From Herbaspirillum sp. DW155 (GTDB lineage: Bacteria; Pseudomonadota; Gammaproteobacteria; Burkholderiales; Burkholderiaceae_D): a DNA stretch of 64,000 nucleotides. The position numbers were made by a program, and so were the translations under genes. A model generated the notes under the pieces. That model was given only the letters and a program-made list of their open reading frames with translations, was not told the DNA's origin and did not search any database. The stretch is taken from the NCBI RefSeq assembly GCF_037076565.1, contig NZ_AP029028.1:3782001-3846000 (forward strand), in the 5' to 3' direction. Shown here piece by piece: positions 1 to 10,327 of the stretch (within the stretch, counting starts at the first letter, position 1; each line of letters starts with the position of its first letter).

Positions 1-50
1 CGGCGACCGCATGCGCGATGGCCGGCTTGCTGGCAGGGCTGCGCAGCCGC

Positions 51-1139
51 TCAGCGCAAGGCTGGCGTCTCCACCTTCACATCGCCGCATTGTGCGCGAT
101 GGCGCAGGGCATGATCCATCAGCACCAGCGCCAGCATGGCTTCGGCAATGGGCGTGGCGCGGATGCCCACGCAGGGATCGTGGCGGCCGAAGGTTTCCAC
201 CGAGATCGGCTGGCCGTTCTTGTCGATGGACGGGCGCGGGGTGCGGATGCTGGAGGTCGGCTTGATGGCAATGGAGGCCGTGATGTCCTGCCCGGTCGAG
301 ATGCCGCCCAGGATGCCGCCGGCGTTGTTGCCGACGAAGCCTTGCGGAGTCAGCGCATCACCGTGCTCGGAACCCTTCTGCGCCACCGAGCGGAAACCGG
401 CACCGATCTCCACGCCCTTGACCGCATTGATGCCCATCAGGGCAAATGCGATCTCGGCATCGAGCTTGTCATACAGCGGCTCACCCAGGCCCACCGGGAC
501 GTTCTGCGCCACTACGTCGATGCGCGCGCCGATGGAGTCGCCGTCCTTGCGCAGGGCATCCATGTACTCTTCCAGGCGCCCGATGATGCTGGCGTTGGCG
601 GCAAAGAAGGGATTGTTGGGCACGTGTTCCCAGGACTCGAAGGGAATGGCGATCTCGCCCAGCTGGCTCATGCAGCCCTTGAAGGTGGTGCCGTATTTCT
701 CGAACAGCCACTTCTTGGCGATAGCCGCCGCGCCCACCACCGGCGCGGTCAGGCGCGCCGAGGAACGGCCGCCGCCGCGCGGATCGCGGATGCCGTACTT
801 GTGCCAGTAGGTGTAATCGGCGTGGCCGGGACGGAAGGTATCGAGGATGTTGCCGTAATCCTTGCTGCGCTGGTCCTGATTGCGGATCAGCAGCGCAATC
901 GGGGTGCCGGTGGTCTTGCCCTCATAGACGCCGGAGAGGATCTCCACCGTATCCGGCTCCTGGCGCTGGGTCACGTGGCGCGAGGTGCCGGGACGGCGGC
1001 GGTCCAGTTCCGGCTGGATGTCGGCTTCCGACAGCGCCATGCCCGGGGGGCAGCCATCCACCACGCAGCCGATGGCCGGGCCGTGGGATTCGCCGAAGGT
1101 GGTGACGGTGAAAAGCGTGCCGAAGGTATTGCCGGACAT
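51..1139 (-). CDS. aroC: Chorismate synthase
   Basis: Catalyses the last shared step of the shikimate pathway, 5-enolpyruvylshikimate-3-phosphate to chorismate, in the cytosol with reduced FMN. The 362-residue product has the family length. Visible signatures are GESHG at residues 16-20, the arginine-rich [17 protein letters not shown] segment, the [14 protein letters not shown] block near residue 105 and the C-terminal GGISTGQDI loop. The ATG at 1139 starts directly at the conserved [10 protein letters not shown] same-strand gene for a flippase/acyltransferase ends 98 bases upstream, so co-transcription is possible but not shown. Only 50 bases lie downstream inside the window. Confidence 0.98.
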   Translation of the reverse strand: MSGNTFGTLFTVTTFGESHGPAIGCVVDGCPPGMALSEADIQPELDRRRPGTSRHVTQRQEPDTVEILSGVYEGKTTGTPIALLIRNQDQRSKDYGNILDTFRPGHADYTYWHKYGIRDPRGGGRSSARLTAPVVGAAAIAKKWLFEKYGTTFKGCMSQLGEIAIPFESWEHVPNNPFFAANASIIGRLEEYMDALRKDGDSIGARIDVVAQNVPVGLGEPLYDKLDAEIAFALMGINAVKGVEIGAGFRSVAQKGSEHGDALTPQGFVGNNAGGILGGISTGQDITASIAIKPTSSIRTPRPSIDKNGQPISVETFGRHDPCVGIRATPIAEAMLALVLMDHALRHRAQCGDVKVETPALR

Positions 1140-1237
1140 GATGGGATTCGCGCAAAAAATGGGGGAAACCGCGATTCTACCAGCCTCGGCCGCCGCCGAC
1201 GAGCCAGGCTACACGGCCCGCCCACCGGCAGCGCTGC

Positions 1238-3127
1238 TTACTTCCAGTCGCCGCGCAAGGCTCTGACCTGTTCCTGCAAGCCTTCCGGGCTGACGTTTTC
1301 GGGCGCAATCGGCTCGCCCACTGCCAGCTCCAGCCGCGAAAACAGGCCACGCCTGAAGGTGCGCGCCACCGGGTTGCTGGGGTCGCGCGAGAACAGGCTG
1401 CCCCACAGCCCGCGCAGCGCCATCGGCAAGACCGGCACCGGGCTGCGGTCGATGATCTTCTGCACGCCGCCTTTGAAGGGATTGAGCTCGCCATCGCGGG
1501 TCAGCTTGCCTTCGGGGAAGATGCACACCAGTTCCCCTTCATGCAGGGCCTGTGCGATATCGACGAAGGCCTTTTCGGTCAGCCACGGGTCTTCCTTGAC
1601 CGGCGCAATCGGAATGGCCCGCACGTTGCGGAACAGCCAGGACATCAGCGGAATCCTGAAAATCTGGTGATCCATCACGAAGCGCACCGGGCGCGGGCTG
1701 GCGGCCATGATGGCGATCGCATCCACATAGCTCACGTGATTGCACACCAGCACCGCCGGTCCCTCGTCGGGAATGGCCTGGCCATTGATGATGCGCACGC
1801 GGTAGAAGGTATGAATGAGAATCCAGGCCAGGAAGCGGATCAGGAATTCCGGTACCAGCGAGAAGATGTAGACCGCCACCACGCCATTCATGATGGCAGT
1901 GGCCAGGAAGATCTGCGGGATGGTGAGCCCGGCCTTCAACAACACCATCGCCACCAGCGCCGACACCACCATGAAGAGCGAATTCATGATGTTCATCCCG
2001 GCAATCGTGCGCGAGACGTGGGCCGGATCGCAGCGTGTCTGGATCAGCGCAAACAGCGGCACGATGTAGAGCCCGCCGAAGAGGCCAATGCCGAGGCAAT
2101 CGAAGAGGATGCGCCAGCTGCCGCCCTGCGCCAGGAAGCCGCCCAGGTCCAGCATGGCCGAGGGCGTGACATAGGCCTGGCTGGCGAAATACAGCTCCAG
2201 CCCGAACACCGACAAGCCGATCGAACCGAAGGGCACCAGCCCGATCTCCACCTTGTGGCCGGAGAGCCGTTCACACAGTAGCGAACCGACGCCGATACCC
2301 ACCGAGAACACCGCCAGCAACAGCACGAAGACGCTATGGTCGCCATGCAGGTAATTCTTGGCGTACACAGGGAATTGCGCCAGCATGATGGCGCCATAGA
2401 ACCAGAACCAGGAATTGCCCAGGAGTGACAGGAAGACCGGCCGGTTGCGCCGCGAAAAACCGATGTTGCGCACGGTCTCGGTGAAGGGATTCCAGTTCAC
2501 CTTCAGTTCCGGCACCGGGGCCGGCGAGAGCGGAATACGCAGGCTCGCCAGCCAGCCGAGCACGGCAAAGCCGATGGTGATAGCGGCCACCAGGTGCAGG
2601 CCCCAGGGCTTGTGCACCACCAGCACCGCACCCAGGATTTCCCCCAGCAGGATGCCGACGAAGGTGCCCATCTCGATCAGGCCATTGCCGCCGACCAGTT
2701 CCTCGCGCTTCAACTGCTGTGGCAGGTAGGCGTATTTCACCGGCCCGAACAGCGTCGAGTGGATGCCCATGCCGATGACGGCCGCAATGAGCAGCACCAG
2801 GTGATGGGTCATCCAGCCATAGGCGGCGATACCCATGATGACGATTTCCAGCAGCTTGACGAAGCGCGCCAGCCTGCCCTTTTCCAGCTTGTCGGCCAGC
2901 TGGCCCGCGGTCGCCGAAAACAGGAAGAACGGCAGGATGAACAAACCCGGAATGAGGTTATTGAGCAGGCCCGGATCCATGCTCGTCCAGGACAGCGCAT
3001 CATAGGTGAGGATGGTCAGCAGCGCGGTCTTGAACACGTTGTCATTCAGGGCGCCGAGGAACTGGGTCCAGAAGAAGGGAGCGAAGCGCCGTTGGCCGAA
3101 CAGCGTGAACTGGCTGTGTTTTTGCAT
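1238..3127 (-). CDS. MFS lysophospholipid flippase fused to PlsC acyltransferase (LplT-Aas type)
   Basis: A 629-residue membrane protein with two parts. Residues 1 to about 425 form a 12-helix MFS domain of LplT type (FFWTQFLGALNDNVFK at the start). Residues about 435-629 are a PlsC/LPLAT acyltransferase with NHVSYVD (His464, Asp469) and FPEGKLTRDGE. By family knowledge it would flip lysophospholipids across the inner membrane and re-acylate them. The AMP-binding (acyl-ACP synthetase) domain that follows in E. coli Aas and in many three-domain homologues is absent, so the acyl donor is open. The start is taken at the ATG at 3127; an in-frame TTG lies two codons upstream. No clear Shine-Dalgarno is seen. 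Confidence 0.88.
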   Translation of the reverse strand: MQKHSQFTLFGQRRFAPFFWTQFLGALNDNVFKTALLTILTYDALSWTSMDPGLLNNLIPGLFILPFFLFSATAGQLADKLEKGRLARFVKLLEIVIMGIAAYGWMTHHLVLLIAAVIGMGIHSTLFGPVKYAYLPQQLKREELVGGNGLIEMGTFVGILLGEILGAVLVVHKPWGLHLVAAITIGFAVLGWLASLRIPLSPAPVPELKVNWNPFTETVRNIGFSRRNRPVFLSLLGNSWFWFYGAIMLAQFPVYAKNYLHGDHSVFVLLLAVFSVGIGVGSLLCERLSGHKVEIGLVPFGSIGLSVFGLELYFASQAYVTPSAMLDLGGFLAQGGSWRILFDCLGIGLFGGLYIVPLFALIQTRCDPAHVSRTIAGMNIMNSLFMVVSALVAMVLLKAGLTIPQIFLATAIMNGVVAVYIFSLVPEFLIRFLAWILIHTFYRVRIINGQAIPDEGPAVLVCNHVSYVDAIAIMAASPRPVRFVMDHQIFRIPLMSWLFRNVRAIPIAPVKEDPWLTEKAFVDIAQALHEGELVCIFPEGKLTRDGELNPFKGGVQKIIDRSPVPVLPMALRGLWGSLFSRDPSNPVARTFRRGLFSRLELAVGEPIAPENVSPEGLQEQVRALRGDWK

Positions 3128-3204
3128 GGGCAATCAGGATCAGGTCGTGACGGAAACGCGCAGCCTACGCAGGCTGCAGCCCATTGGCAACCATCCCAAT
3201 GGAC

Positions 3205-3232
3205 AATAAAAAACCGTTCCGGCAGGAACGGT
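3205..3232 (-). terminator. Rho-independent terminator of the CBS gene
   Basis: On the minus strand ACCGTTCC and GGAACGGT form an 8-bp stem around a 4-base loop, followed by TTTTTTATT. It lies 57 bases past the stop of the CBS-domain gene and before the flippase gene on the same strand. Confidence 0.85.
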
Positions 3233-3288
3233 CAGGATGGCGCCGCCCGAGATGAACAGGCAGGCGCCAGTGGCGAACCGGAAAACGC

Positions 3289-3750
3289 TCAGCTGTTGCC
3301 TTCGCGCTCTTCTTCCTCGGCCGGCCAGTCGCGGATGTAGGCCTTGAGCATCTTGTTCTCGAAGCCCTGCGCATCCAGCACCGCCTTGGCCACGTCGTAG
3401 AAGGACATCACGCCCAGCACGGTGCGCGCTTCCATCACCGGCACGTAGCGCGCGTGCTTTTCCAGCATGATGCGACGCACTTCGTTCAGATCGGTATCGG
3501 GGGTGACGGTGATGGGCGCATCGTTCATGTGCTTGCGCACGGTCGAGCCGCCCAGCGCGCCGCCGTTCTTGTGCAGCGTCAGCAGCACTTCACGGAAGGT
3601 CAGCATGCCCACCAGATCGCCGTACTCCATCACCACCAGCGAGCCGATGTCTTTCTCGGCCATGGCGTTGACCGCCTCCAGAATCGGGGTGTCCGGCGTG
3701 ACGGTGAAGAGGATGTTGCCTTTGACCTTGAGGATTTCAGAGACTTTCAT
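3289..3750 (-). CDS. Two-CBS-domain protein
   Basis: A 153-residue cytosolic protein made of two CBS motifs (about residues 8-60 and 75-130), the usual layout of stand-alone CBS pairs that bind adenine nucleotides and sense energy state. The target is unknown. The start is the ATG at 3750 (MKVSEILK) because it has AGGA about eight bases upstream and matches family N-termini; the open frame runs further upstream without homology. The tail EEEEREGNS is acidic. It has its own terminator at 3205-3232 and a 308-base divergent spacer upstream, so it is probably monocistronic. Confidence 0.9.
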   Translation of the reverse strand: MKVSEILKVKGNILFTVTPDTPILEAVNAMAEKDIGSLVVMEYGDLVGMLTFREVLLTLHKNGGALGGSTVRKHMNDAPITVTPDTDLNEVRRIMLEKHARYVPVMEARTVLGVMSFYDVAKAVLDAQGFENKMLKAYIRDWPAEEEEREGNS

Positions 3751-4058
3751 GATGTCGTCCTGGTTATATGAAGCTGTTTTGACTGTAGGCGATGACGCCG
3801 GGAAAATCCAATGAATGGGGGCGACAGGATAACTGATCCTGCGCCTGGCCGCTGCGGCCGCCCGTTTGCCCCATCCATGGCGGGATGCAAGCCACATGGT
3901 ACGGGCAAGCGCGCCCTTTGGGCAACCGGCAAACACGCTGCTGCGCAGTATTTCCCGACAGCATTTTGCTTACACATGTGAACTTTGCGTCAGCACAGGA
4001 TTGAAATCCTGCGTGCCGCTGACTACGCTGAAGATGTCAGGATCACCGGGAGAAGCCC
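3751..4058. other. Divergent intergenic region, CBS gene / DUF962 gene
   Basis: No gene is supported in these 308 bases. I see a perfect CACATGTG palindrome near 3975 and a CAGGATT-GA-AATCCTG inverted repeat near 4000, just before the DUF962 start. Either could be an operator or leader hairpin, but nothing identifies a regulator. Confidence 0.4.
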
Positions 4059-4379
4059 ATGTCCGCCACCCTGCCCGAACGCCATTACGGCAGTTTCAGC
4101 GAGTTCTATCCGACCTATCTGAGCGAACATTCGCACCGGGTCAACCGGCAGCTGCATTTCCTCGGATCGACGCTGGCGCTGTTGAGCCTGATGCTGCTGT
4201 TGCTCACGCATCAGTGGTGGTGGCTGGCGGTGGCCCTGTTCTGCGGCTACGGCTTTGCCTGGGTCGGGCATTTCATGGTGGAGAAGAACCAGCCGGCCAC
4301 TTTCCGTCATCCGCTCTATTCCTTCATGGGCGATTGGGTGATGTACTGGCAAATGCTCACCGGGCAGGTCTCGTTTTAG
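4059..4379 (+). CDS. DUF962 / Mpo1-like membrane protein
   Basis: A 106-residue protein with the Mpo1-like (formerly DUF962) pattern: FYPTYLSEHSHRVNRQLHF at the N-terminus, two hydrophobic helices, and GHFMVEKNQPATFRHPLYS before a terminal GDWVMYW. The yeast relative Mpo1 is an Fe(II)-dependent dioxygenase acting in alpha-oxidation of 2-hydroxy fatty acids; the conserved histidines are present here, but bacterial substrates are not known. The start ATG has GGGAGA upstream. It ends 48 bases before the convergent YihY gene. Confidence 0.85.
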   Translation: MSATLPERHYGSFSEFYPTYLSEHSHRVNRQLHFLGSTLALLSLMLLLLTHQWWWLAVALFCGYGFAWVGHFMVEKNQPATFRHPLYSFMGDWVMYWQMLTGQVSF

Positions 4380-4427
4380 AAATCTTCATATCCGACCCAA
4401 AAACGCCTGACCCGGCTCAACGTTGCC

Positions 4428-5807
4428 TCAGCGTTCCCACAGGCGCCGCCGCGCCTCCAAAGGGACCGGCGCATGCGGCATGGCGGCCGCCGTCGCCGCC
4501 ACTTCCTCCTGGGCCGCGCTGCCGGCCTGGCAGTATTGGTCCAGCGACTGGGCCAGCACGGCATTGATGGCTTCTTCCACGCGCGTCACCAGGGCCTCTT
4601 CCTCCCCGGCCTGGGCCAGCACGGCCGGGTCGAACACGAACAGGCGGTAGACCCGCGCCAGCTGGATGGTGGAGGGGTTGGCCACCAGCGTCCACCGGTC
4701 CATGTCATCGGTGATGCGGCGGTTCCAGCCGCGCCGGGCGCTGCCCGTATCGGGCTTGACCGAGGCCACCCAGCCTTCTTCGCTCATGCGCGCGAGCAGC
4801 TGCTGCAGCTCTCCCAGCCCCAGCCGGGTGGCGCGCCGCACCTCTTCCATGCTGACCACGGCCGACTCCACGCCCACCCGTGCGGCGTGCAGGAACTTCA
4901 ACACCTTGACCGCATCGATGAATTCCGCCCCCGGCGAGGGCACGTGCCACCAGCGCTCATAGCGCACCACCGGCAGCGCGGCCGTGAGCAGGGCGCCAAA
5001 GAGCGTGATCATCCACATCATGTAGATCCACACCAGGAAGATCGGCAGCACCGCCACCGTGCCATAGACCATGGTGTAGGTCGGGAACTGCAGGATGTAG
5101 GCGGCAAAGAGGCGCTTGGCGATCTCCAGCCCGACACCGGCCAACAGCCCCCCGGCGGCAGCGTCGCGCCAGTCCACGGTCTGGTTGGGCACGGTGCTGT
5201 AGAGCAGCGTGTAGGCCAGCGTGGAGAGCATCAGCGAGACCAGCGTATAGAAGCTCGCGCCCAGCCACGGCAGGCTCTTGACGGCGCCGCCGGTGGCGGT
5301 GGACAGATACGAGGTCACGCTGATGGACACCCCGATGAGCAGCGGTCCCAGCGTGATGATGGCCCAGTACACCAGCACCCGCTGCACCAGCGGGCGCGAC
5401 TTCTTGACGCGCCAGATCTGGTTGAACACGCTCTCGATGGTGGACATGGTGAGCACCGAGGTCAGGATCAGCAGCACGCCGCCCACGGCCGAGATGCGCG
5501 CCGACTTGGCGGCGAACTGGTTCAGATAGCCCAGGATGGTATTGGCCACGCCCTTGGGCATGAGGTTTTCGATGAAATACGCTTCCAGCGAGGCGCGGAA
5601 GGTCGAAAACAGCGGGAAGGCCGTAAACAGCGCCAGCGCGATGGTCAGCATCGGCACCAGCGAGAGAATGGTGGTGAAGGTCAGGCTGCCGGCCACTTGC
5701 GGCAGGCGGTCCTCGCGCAGGCGCCGGCTGGCGAAGCGCAACAGGTCGCGGAACTGCTCACGGGTGAGACCACGCATACGGGACAAGGAAATACGCAAAG
5801 AAGACAT
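4428..5807 (-). CDS. YihY/BrkB-family inner membrane protein
   Basis: A 459-residue protein of the YihY (UPF0761, BrkB/RbN-like) family. It has six membrane helices in the first 290 residues, with the family motif AGSLTFTTILSLVPM close to the N-terminus, and a cytosolic C-terminal half that looks like a winged-helix region. The biochemical role of the family is unsettled; earlier names linking it to ribonuclease BN were withdrawn. The ATG at 5807 is used; an in-frame TTG lies 11 codons upstream and another ATG (MRGLTREQF) ten codons downstream. None has a strong ribosome site, so the exact start is uncertain. Confidence 0.85.
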   Translation of the reverse strand: MSSLRISLSRMRGLTREQFRDLLRFASRRLREDRLPQVAGSLTFTTILSLVPMLTIALALFTAFPLFSTFRASLEAYFIENLMPKGVANTILGYLNQFAAKSARISAVGGVLLILTSVLTMSTIESVFNQIWRVKKSRPLVQRVLVYWAIITLGPLLIGVSISVTSYLSTATGGAVKSLPWLGASFYTLVSLMLSTLAYTLLYSTVPNQTVDWRDAAAGGLLAGVGLEIAKRLFAAYILQFPTYTMVYGTVAVLPIFLVWIYMMWMITLFGALLTAALPVVRYERWWHVPSPGAEFIDAVKVLKFLHAARVGVESAVVSMEEVRRATRLGLGELQQLLARMSEEGWVASVKPDTGSARRGWNRRITDDMDRWTLVANPSTIQLARVYRLFVFDPAVLAQAGEEEALVTRVEEAINAVLAQSLDQYCQAGSAAQEEVAATAAAMPHAPVPLEARRRLWER

Positions 5808-6036
5808 CCGTTCGACTTCAATCGGGACCGCGCACCACAAAGCGCAGCCCCACCGGGGTTGGAGATGGCCAGCACGGGTCGCCTGCGGCCAGACGCCAGG
5901 ATTGGCGATGTGTGCCGATTATCGCCGAAGCGGGCGGCAAAATCCCGCAAATGGGCATACCGGACACAAAGTTTCTGCTTCCTCTTGGTGCAGATGAAGA
6001 AAAAGCCGGTGCACACCACCTTTTCCTTCTCTCTGA

Positions 6037-7091
<1,055 letters not shown>

Positions 7092-7143
7092 TCCTCTGCC
7101 CGACTACGGCGCCCCCCCAAGCCGCGTGGTGCGCCCCGTTTCC

Positions 7144-8550
7144 ATGACTGAATTCCTCGACGCCTGCCGTGCCGCCATCGGCGCGGCCCATGTCCTCACC
7201 GATGCCGGCGACACCGCCGGCTACCTGACCGACCAGCGCGGTCGCTACACCGGCCGCGCCCTGGCCGTATTACGCCCGGCCGATACCGCCGAAGTGGCGG
7301 CACTGGTCCGGCTGTGCGCCCGCTACGCCGTGCCGCTGGTGCCGCAAGGCGGCAATACCGGCCTGGTGCTGGGCAGCGTGCCCGACCAGCAGGGCAATGC
7401 CGTGGTGCTGTCGCTGCGCCGCCTGAACCGCATCCGCGCGGTCGATCCGCTGAACAACACGATGACGGTGGAAGCCGGCTGCGTGCTGCAGCACCTGCAG
7501 GAGCAGGCGGCAGCGGTGCAGCGCCTGTTCCCGCTGTCGCTGGCAGCCGAGGGCAGCTGCACCATCGGCGGCAATCTCTCCACCAATGCCGGCGGCACCG
7601 GCGTGCTGCGCTATGGCAATACCCGTGAACTGTGCCTGGGGCTGGAAGTGGTGACGGCCGAGGGCGAGATCATGAGCAGCCTCAAAGGCTTGCGCAAGGA
7701 CAATACCGGCTACGACCTGCGCGATCTCTTCATCGGTGCCGAAGGCACGCTGGGCATCATCACCGCCGCCGTGGTCAAGCTGTTCCCGCAGCCGCGCGCG
7801 CAGCTGACCGCCCTGGTGGCGCTGCGCACGCCGGCCCAGGCGCTGCAACTGCTGCAGATGGCGCAGGCACGCTGCGGTTCGGCGCTCACCGGTTTCGAGC
7901 TGATGTCGCACTTCTGCCTGCAACTGGTCTGCAAGCACTTCCCCGAGCAGCGCCTGCCCTTTGCCCAGGGGCATGCGCAATACGTGCTGCTGGAACTGTC
8001 GGACAGCGAATCGGAAGAGCACGCCCGCGCCCTCTTCGAAACCCTGATCGGCGATGCCCTGGAGCAAGGCCTGGCCGAGGATGCCGTGATCGCCGCCTCG
8101 CTGGCCCAGTCCAGGGCCCTGTGGCGCCTGCGCGAGAGCATCTCGATGGCGCAGGCGCACGAAGGCAAGAACATCAAGCACGACATCTCGGTGCCGATCT
8201 CGCGCATCGCCGAGTTCATGGAGGTGACCGATGCCCTGGTGCAACAGGCCGCACCGGGCTGCCGCATGGTCAGCTTCGGCCACCTGGGCGATGGCAACCT
8301 GCACTACAACGTTTCGCCGCCGGTGGGCGTGGCCGATGCCGACTTCCTGGCACGCCAGGCCGACATCAACCGCGTGGTGCATGACAGCGTGGGCCGCTTC
8401 GGCGGCTCGATCTCGGCCGAACATGGCCTGGGTGCACTCAAGCGGGAGGAAATCCTGCGCTACAAGTCGCCGGTGGAACTGCGCCTGATGCGCGCCATCA
8501 AGCAGGCGCTGGATCCGCAGCAACTGATGAATCCGGGCAAGGTGCTGTAA
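7144..8550 (+). CDS. FAD-linked 2-hydroxyacid dehydrogenase (GlcD / D2HGDH family)
   Basis: A 468-residue flavoprotein with an N-terminal PCMH-type FAD-binding domain (PQGGNTGLVLGS near residue 60 and GGNLSTNAGGTGVLRYGN near 143) and a C-terminal FAD-oxidase domain with GHLGDGNLHYN and a final EHGLGALKREEI. Relatives oxidise D-lactate, glycolate or D-2-hydroxyglutarate and pass electrons to quinone or electron-transfer flavoprotein; the substrate cannot be fixed from sequence. It lies 52 bases after the DUF2069 gene on the same strand and is probably in the wrbA operon. The start ATG has no clear ribosome site. Confidence 0.9.
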   Translation: MTEFLDACRAAIGAAHVLTDAGDTAGYLTDQRGRYTGRALAVLRPADTAEVAALVRLCARYAVPLVPQGGNTGLVLGSVPDQQGNAVVLSLRRLNRIRAVDPLNNTMTVEAGCVLQHLQEQAAAVQRLFPLSLAAEGSCTIGGNLSTNAGGTGVLRYGNTRELCLGLEVVTAEGEIMSSLKGLRKDNTGYDLRDLFIGAEGTLGIITAAVVKLFPQPRAQLTALVALRTPAQALQLLQMAQARCGSALTGFELMSHFCLQLVCKHFPEQRLPFAQGHAQYVLLELSDSESEEHARALFETLIGDALEQGLAEDAVIAASLAQSRALWRLRESISMAQAHEGKNIKHDISVPISRIAEFMEVTDALVQQAAPGCRMVSFGHLGDGNLHYNVSPPVGVADADFLARQADINRVVHDSVGRFGGSISAEHGLGALKREEILRYKSPVELRLMRAIKQALDPQQLMNPGKVL

Positions 8551-8928
8551 GACCGGGCGGGCGCGCACAACAAAAAGGGACGGACGCCAATACGAGCCGT
8601 CCGCCCCAACCTCCCCCTCAGGAGCCTGCCTGAAACGCTGTCCTGCCTTGCGTTTCCCTATGTCGTGATCTTTGCATCAAGCGAGCCCGGGCAATCCGAG
8701 GAATAGCAGGCGATGCCACGGCCAATTTGTGGATTCACTCCATCTCCTTGTGCCGGGTGATGTCGCATGGATACTTTCAGGTCAACAAGCGTGCGCCGAA
8801 GCGCCCCCAGGAGGGAGAAGATGTCAATGAAACGGCAACTTTATGGGGCGCCGGCTATCTGTTCACACAACAGCGCGCTTCCCGCCCGCGCGCGATGGAA
8901 CAAGCTGCAAAACGACAACAAGGAAACC
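8551..8928 (+). other. Intergenic region before pldA
   Basis: 378 bases without an assigned gene. GGACGG (8578-8583) pairs with CCGTCC (8597-8602), but there is no T-tract, so it is a poor terminator. At 8809-8820 a very strong Shine-Dalgarno (AGGAGGGAGAAG) stands directly before an ATG at 8821, in frame with pldA. Translation from there would add 36 residues before the signal peptide. Confidence 0.5.
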
Positions 8929-10230
8929 ATGCCAAGCCTACTCCCCGCCCGTCTCCCGCGCCGCCTTACCCTGACCCTGTGCAGCCTGGCCGTTCCACTG
9001 TGGATGGCGACCCCGGCCCACGCCGGTATTTCGATGGTGCAACCACCCAAGCGTGTCGATGCCAGCAAACCGCTGGAACTGACCCTGCTGGTGGCCGAGG
9101 ATGAACAGGCCGAGCGCACCTATGAATTGCCCGCCACCCTGCTGGTGGCGGCATCGGCCGACATGATCCCGCCGCAGCAGATCGCCCTGCAGCGCGTCGA
9201 TGGCGCAGACAGCCTGACCCTGAAGCAAGGCCAATTCCGCAAGGTGCGCTACCGGGGCGAGTTGCCCGAGCGCCTGCGCGGCATGGTGCGCATCGAACCG
9301 ATCGGCATCGATGCCTCGCCGGTGCTGGTGGCGGTGGTGCGTCCGGATGCCTCGCTGGGACCCTTGCCGGAGTCGCCCGACCTGATCAATACGCCGCTGG
9401 CCGACTCGCGCAGCAAGGTGGCCCCGGTGGCGCCGTCGGCCACCGTGTTCACGCCCGGCGCCAATGCCTCGCCCGTCGAGAGTGCGCCGGCGGCCGAAGA
9501 CATCCTCTCCAACAATCGCCGGCTGTCCTTCAATGAGCCGATGTATTTCACGGTGGGCCACAACAATGGCGATACCAATGCGCGCTTCCAGCTCAGCTTC
9601 AAGTTCCGCCTGTTCGTGCCGGATGATCCGCGCTCGCGCGGCCTGCTGGACAATCTCTACCTGGGCTACACGCAATTCTCGCTGTGGGACTTGTCGGCGC
9701 CCTCGGCGCCCTTCCGCGATACCAGCTATCGTCCCAGCCTGTATTACTATCTGCCCGACGTGGGCATCCAGAACAGTGTCTTGAGCCGGGTCGGCATCGC
9801 CACCGGCCTCGAACACGAATCCAATGGCCGCGACGGCACGGCCTCGCGCAGCATCAATACGGTTTTCATCGAGCCGAGCTTGAACTTCGGCAATCTCAAC
9901 GACTATCACTTCAAGGTCGCGCCCAAGCTCTATGCCTATCTCGGCCCTACCCGCGACAATCCGGACATCGCCGACTACCGCGGCCATCTGGACCTGAAGC
10001 TGGCCTACGGCAAACCCGATGGCGTGGAAGTGGCGACGCTGCTGCGCAAGGGCAAGCTGGGGGGCAAGTACAGCGCCCAGACCCAGCTCACCTACCCGCT
10101 CTCGCGCCTGCTGCCGGGCACGGCGGGTTACCTGATGGCCAGCTACTTCTATGGCTATGGAGAAAGCCTGCTGACCTACAACCAGAAGGATCACCCGCAA
10201 CTGCGCATCGGCTACGCGCTGTGGCGATGA
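8929..10230 (+). CDS. pldA: Outer membrane phospholipase A1
   Basis: A 433-residue OMPLA-family enzyme that hydrolyses phospholipids in the outer leaflet of a damaged outer membrane. The start ATG has AGGAAA upstream and gives a good signal peptide ending at ATPAHA. The C-terminal half is a 12-strand barrel; the catalytic HxSNG motif is EHESNG with His296, Ser298 and Asn299, and YGYGESLLTYNQ lies near the end. Residues about 30-200 form an N-terminal extension common in betaproteobacterial PldA. An in-frame ATG at 8821 with a stronger ribosome site is an alternative start. The gene converges on gor, with an IS element now between them. Confidence 0.93.
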   Translation: MPSLLPARLPRRLTLTLCSLAVPLWMATPAHAGISMVQPPKRVDASKPLELTLLVAEDEQAERTYELPATLLVAASADMIPPQQIALQRVDGADSLTLKQGQFRKVRYRGELPERLRGMVRIEPIGIDASPVLVAVVRPDASLGPLPESPDLINTPLADSRSKVAPVAPSATVFTPGANASPVESAPAAEDILSNNRRLSFNEPMYFTVGHNNGDTNARFQLSFKFRLFVPDDPRSRGLLDNLYLGYTQFSLWDLSAPSAPFRDTSYRPSLYYYLPDVGIQNSVLSRVGIATGLEHESNGRDGTASRSINTVFIEPSLNFGNLNDYHFKVAPKLYAYLGPTRDNPDIADYRGHLDLKLAYGKPDGVEVATLLRKGKLGGKYSAQTQLTYPLSRLLPGTAGYLMASYFYGYGESLLTYNQKDHPQLRIGYALWR

Positions 10231-10255
10231 ATCCGCTGGCCGGCGCATGAAATGC

Positions 10256-10280
10256 AACGGGGATGCCATGCATCCCCGTT
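10256..10280. repeat. Left copy of the 25-bp hairpin flanking the IS
   Basis: A 10-bp stem, AACGGGGATG and CATCCCCGTT, encloses a 5-base loop. An identical 25-bp copy lies at 11847-11871. The copies directly abut the IS ends, so they are the target duplication; the uninterrupted hairpin was probably the pldA/gor intergenic terminator. Confidence 0.85.
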
Positions 10281-10293
10281 CAGGTTGATGACG

Positions 10294-10327
10294 AACCCCG
10301 TGTTTTCGAACACGGGGTTTTGTTTTT
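10294..10327 (+). terminator. Inward-facing terminator at the left IS end
   Basis: AACCCCGTGTT and AACACGGGGTT form an 11-bp stem on a TTCG tetraloop, followed by TTTTGTTTTT on the plus strand. It would stop transcripts entering from pldA before they run antisense to the transposase. It touches the transposase stop codon. Confidence 0.85.

Noticed and set aside
1..50. Sequence left of aroC
   Set aside because: Only 50 bases; no frame can be assigned to a protein.
8578..8602. Possible terminator after the FAD-linked dehydrogenase gene
   Set aside because: A 6-bp GGACGG/CCGTCC stem with a 13-base loop and no T-tract; too weak to call.
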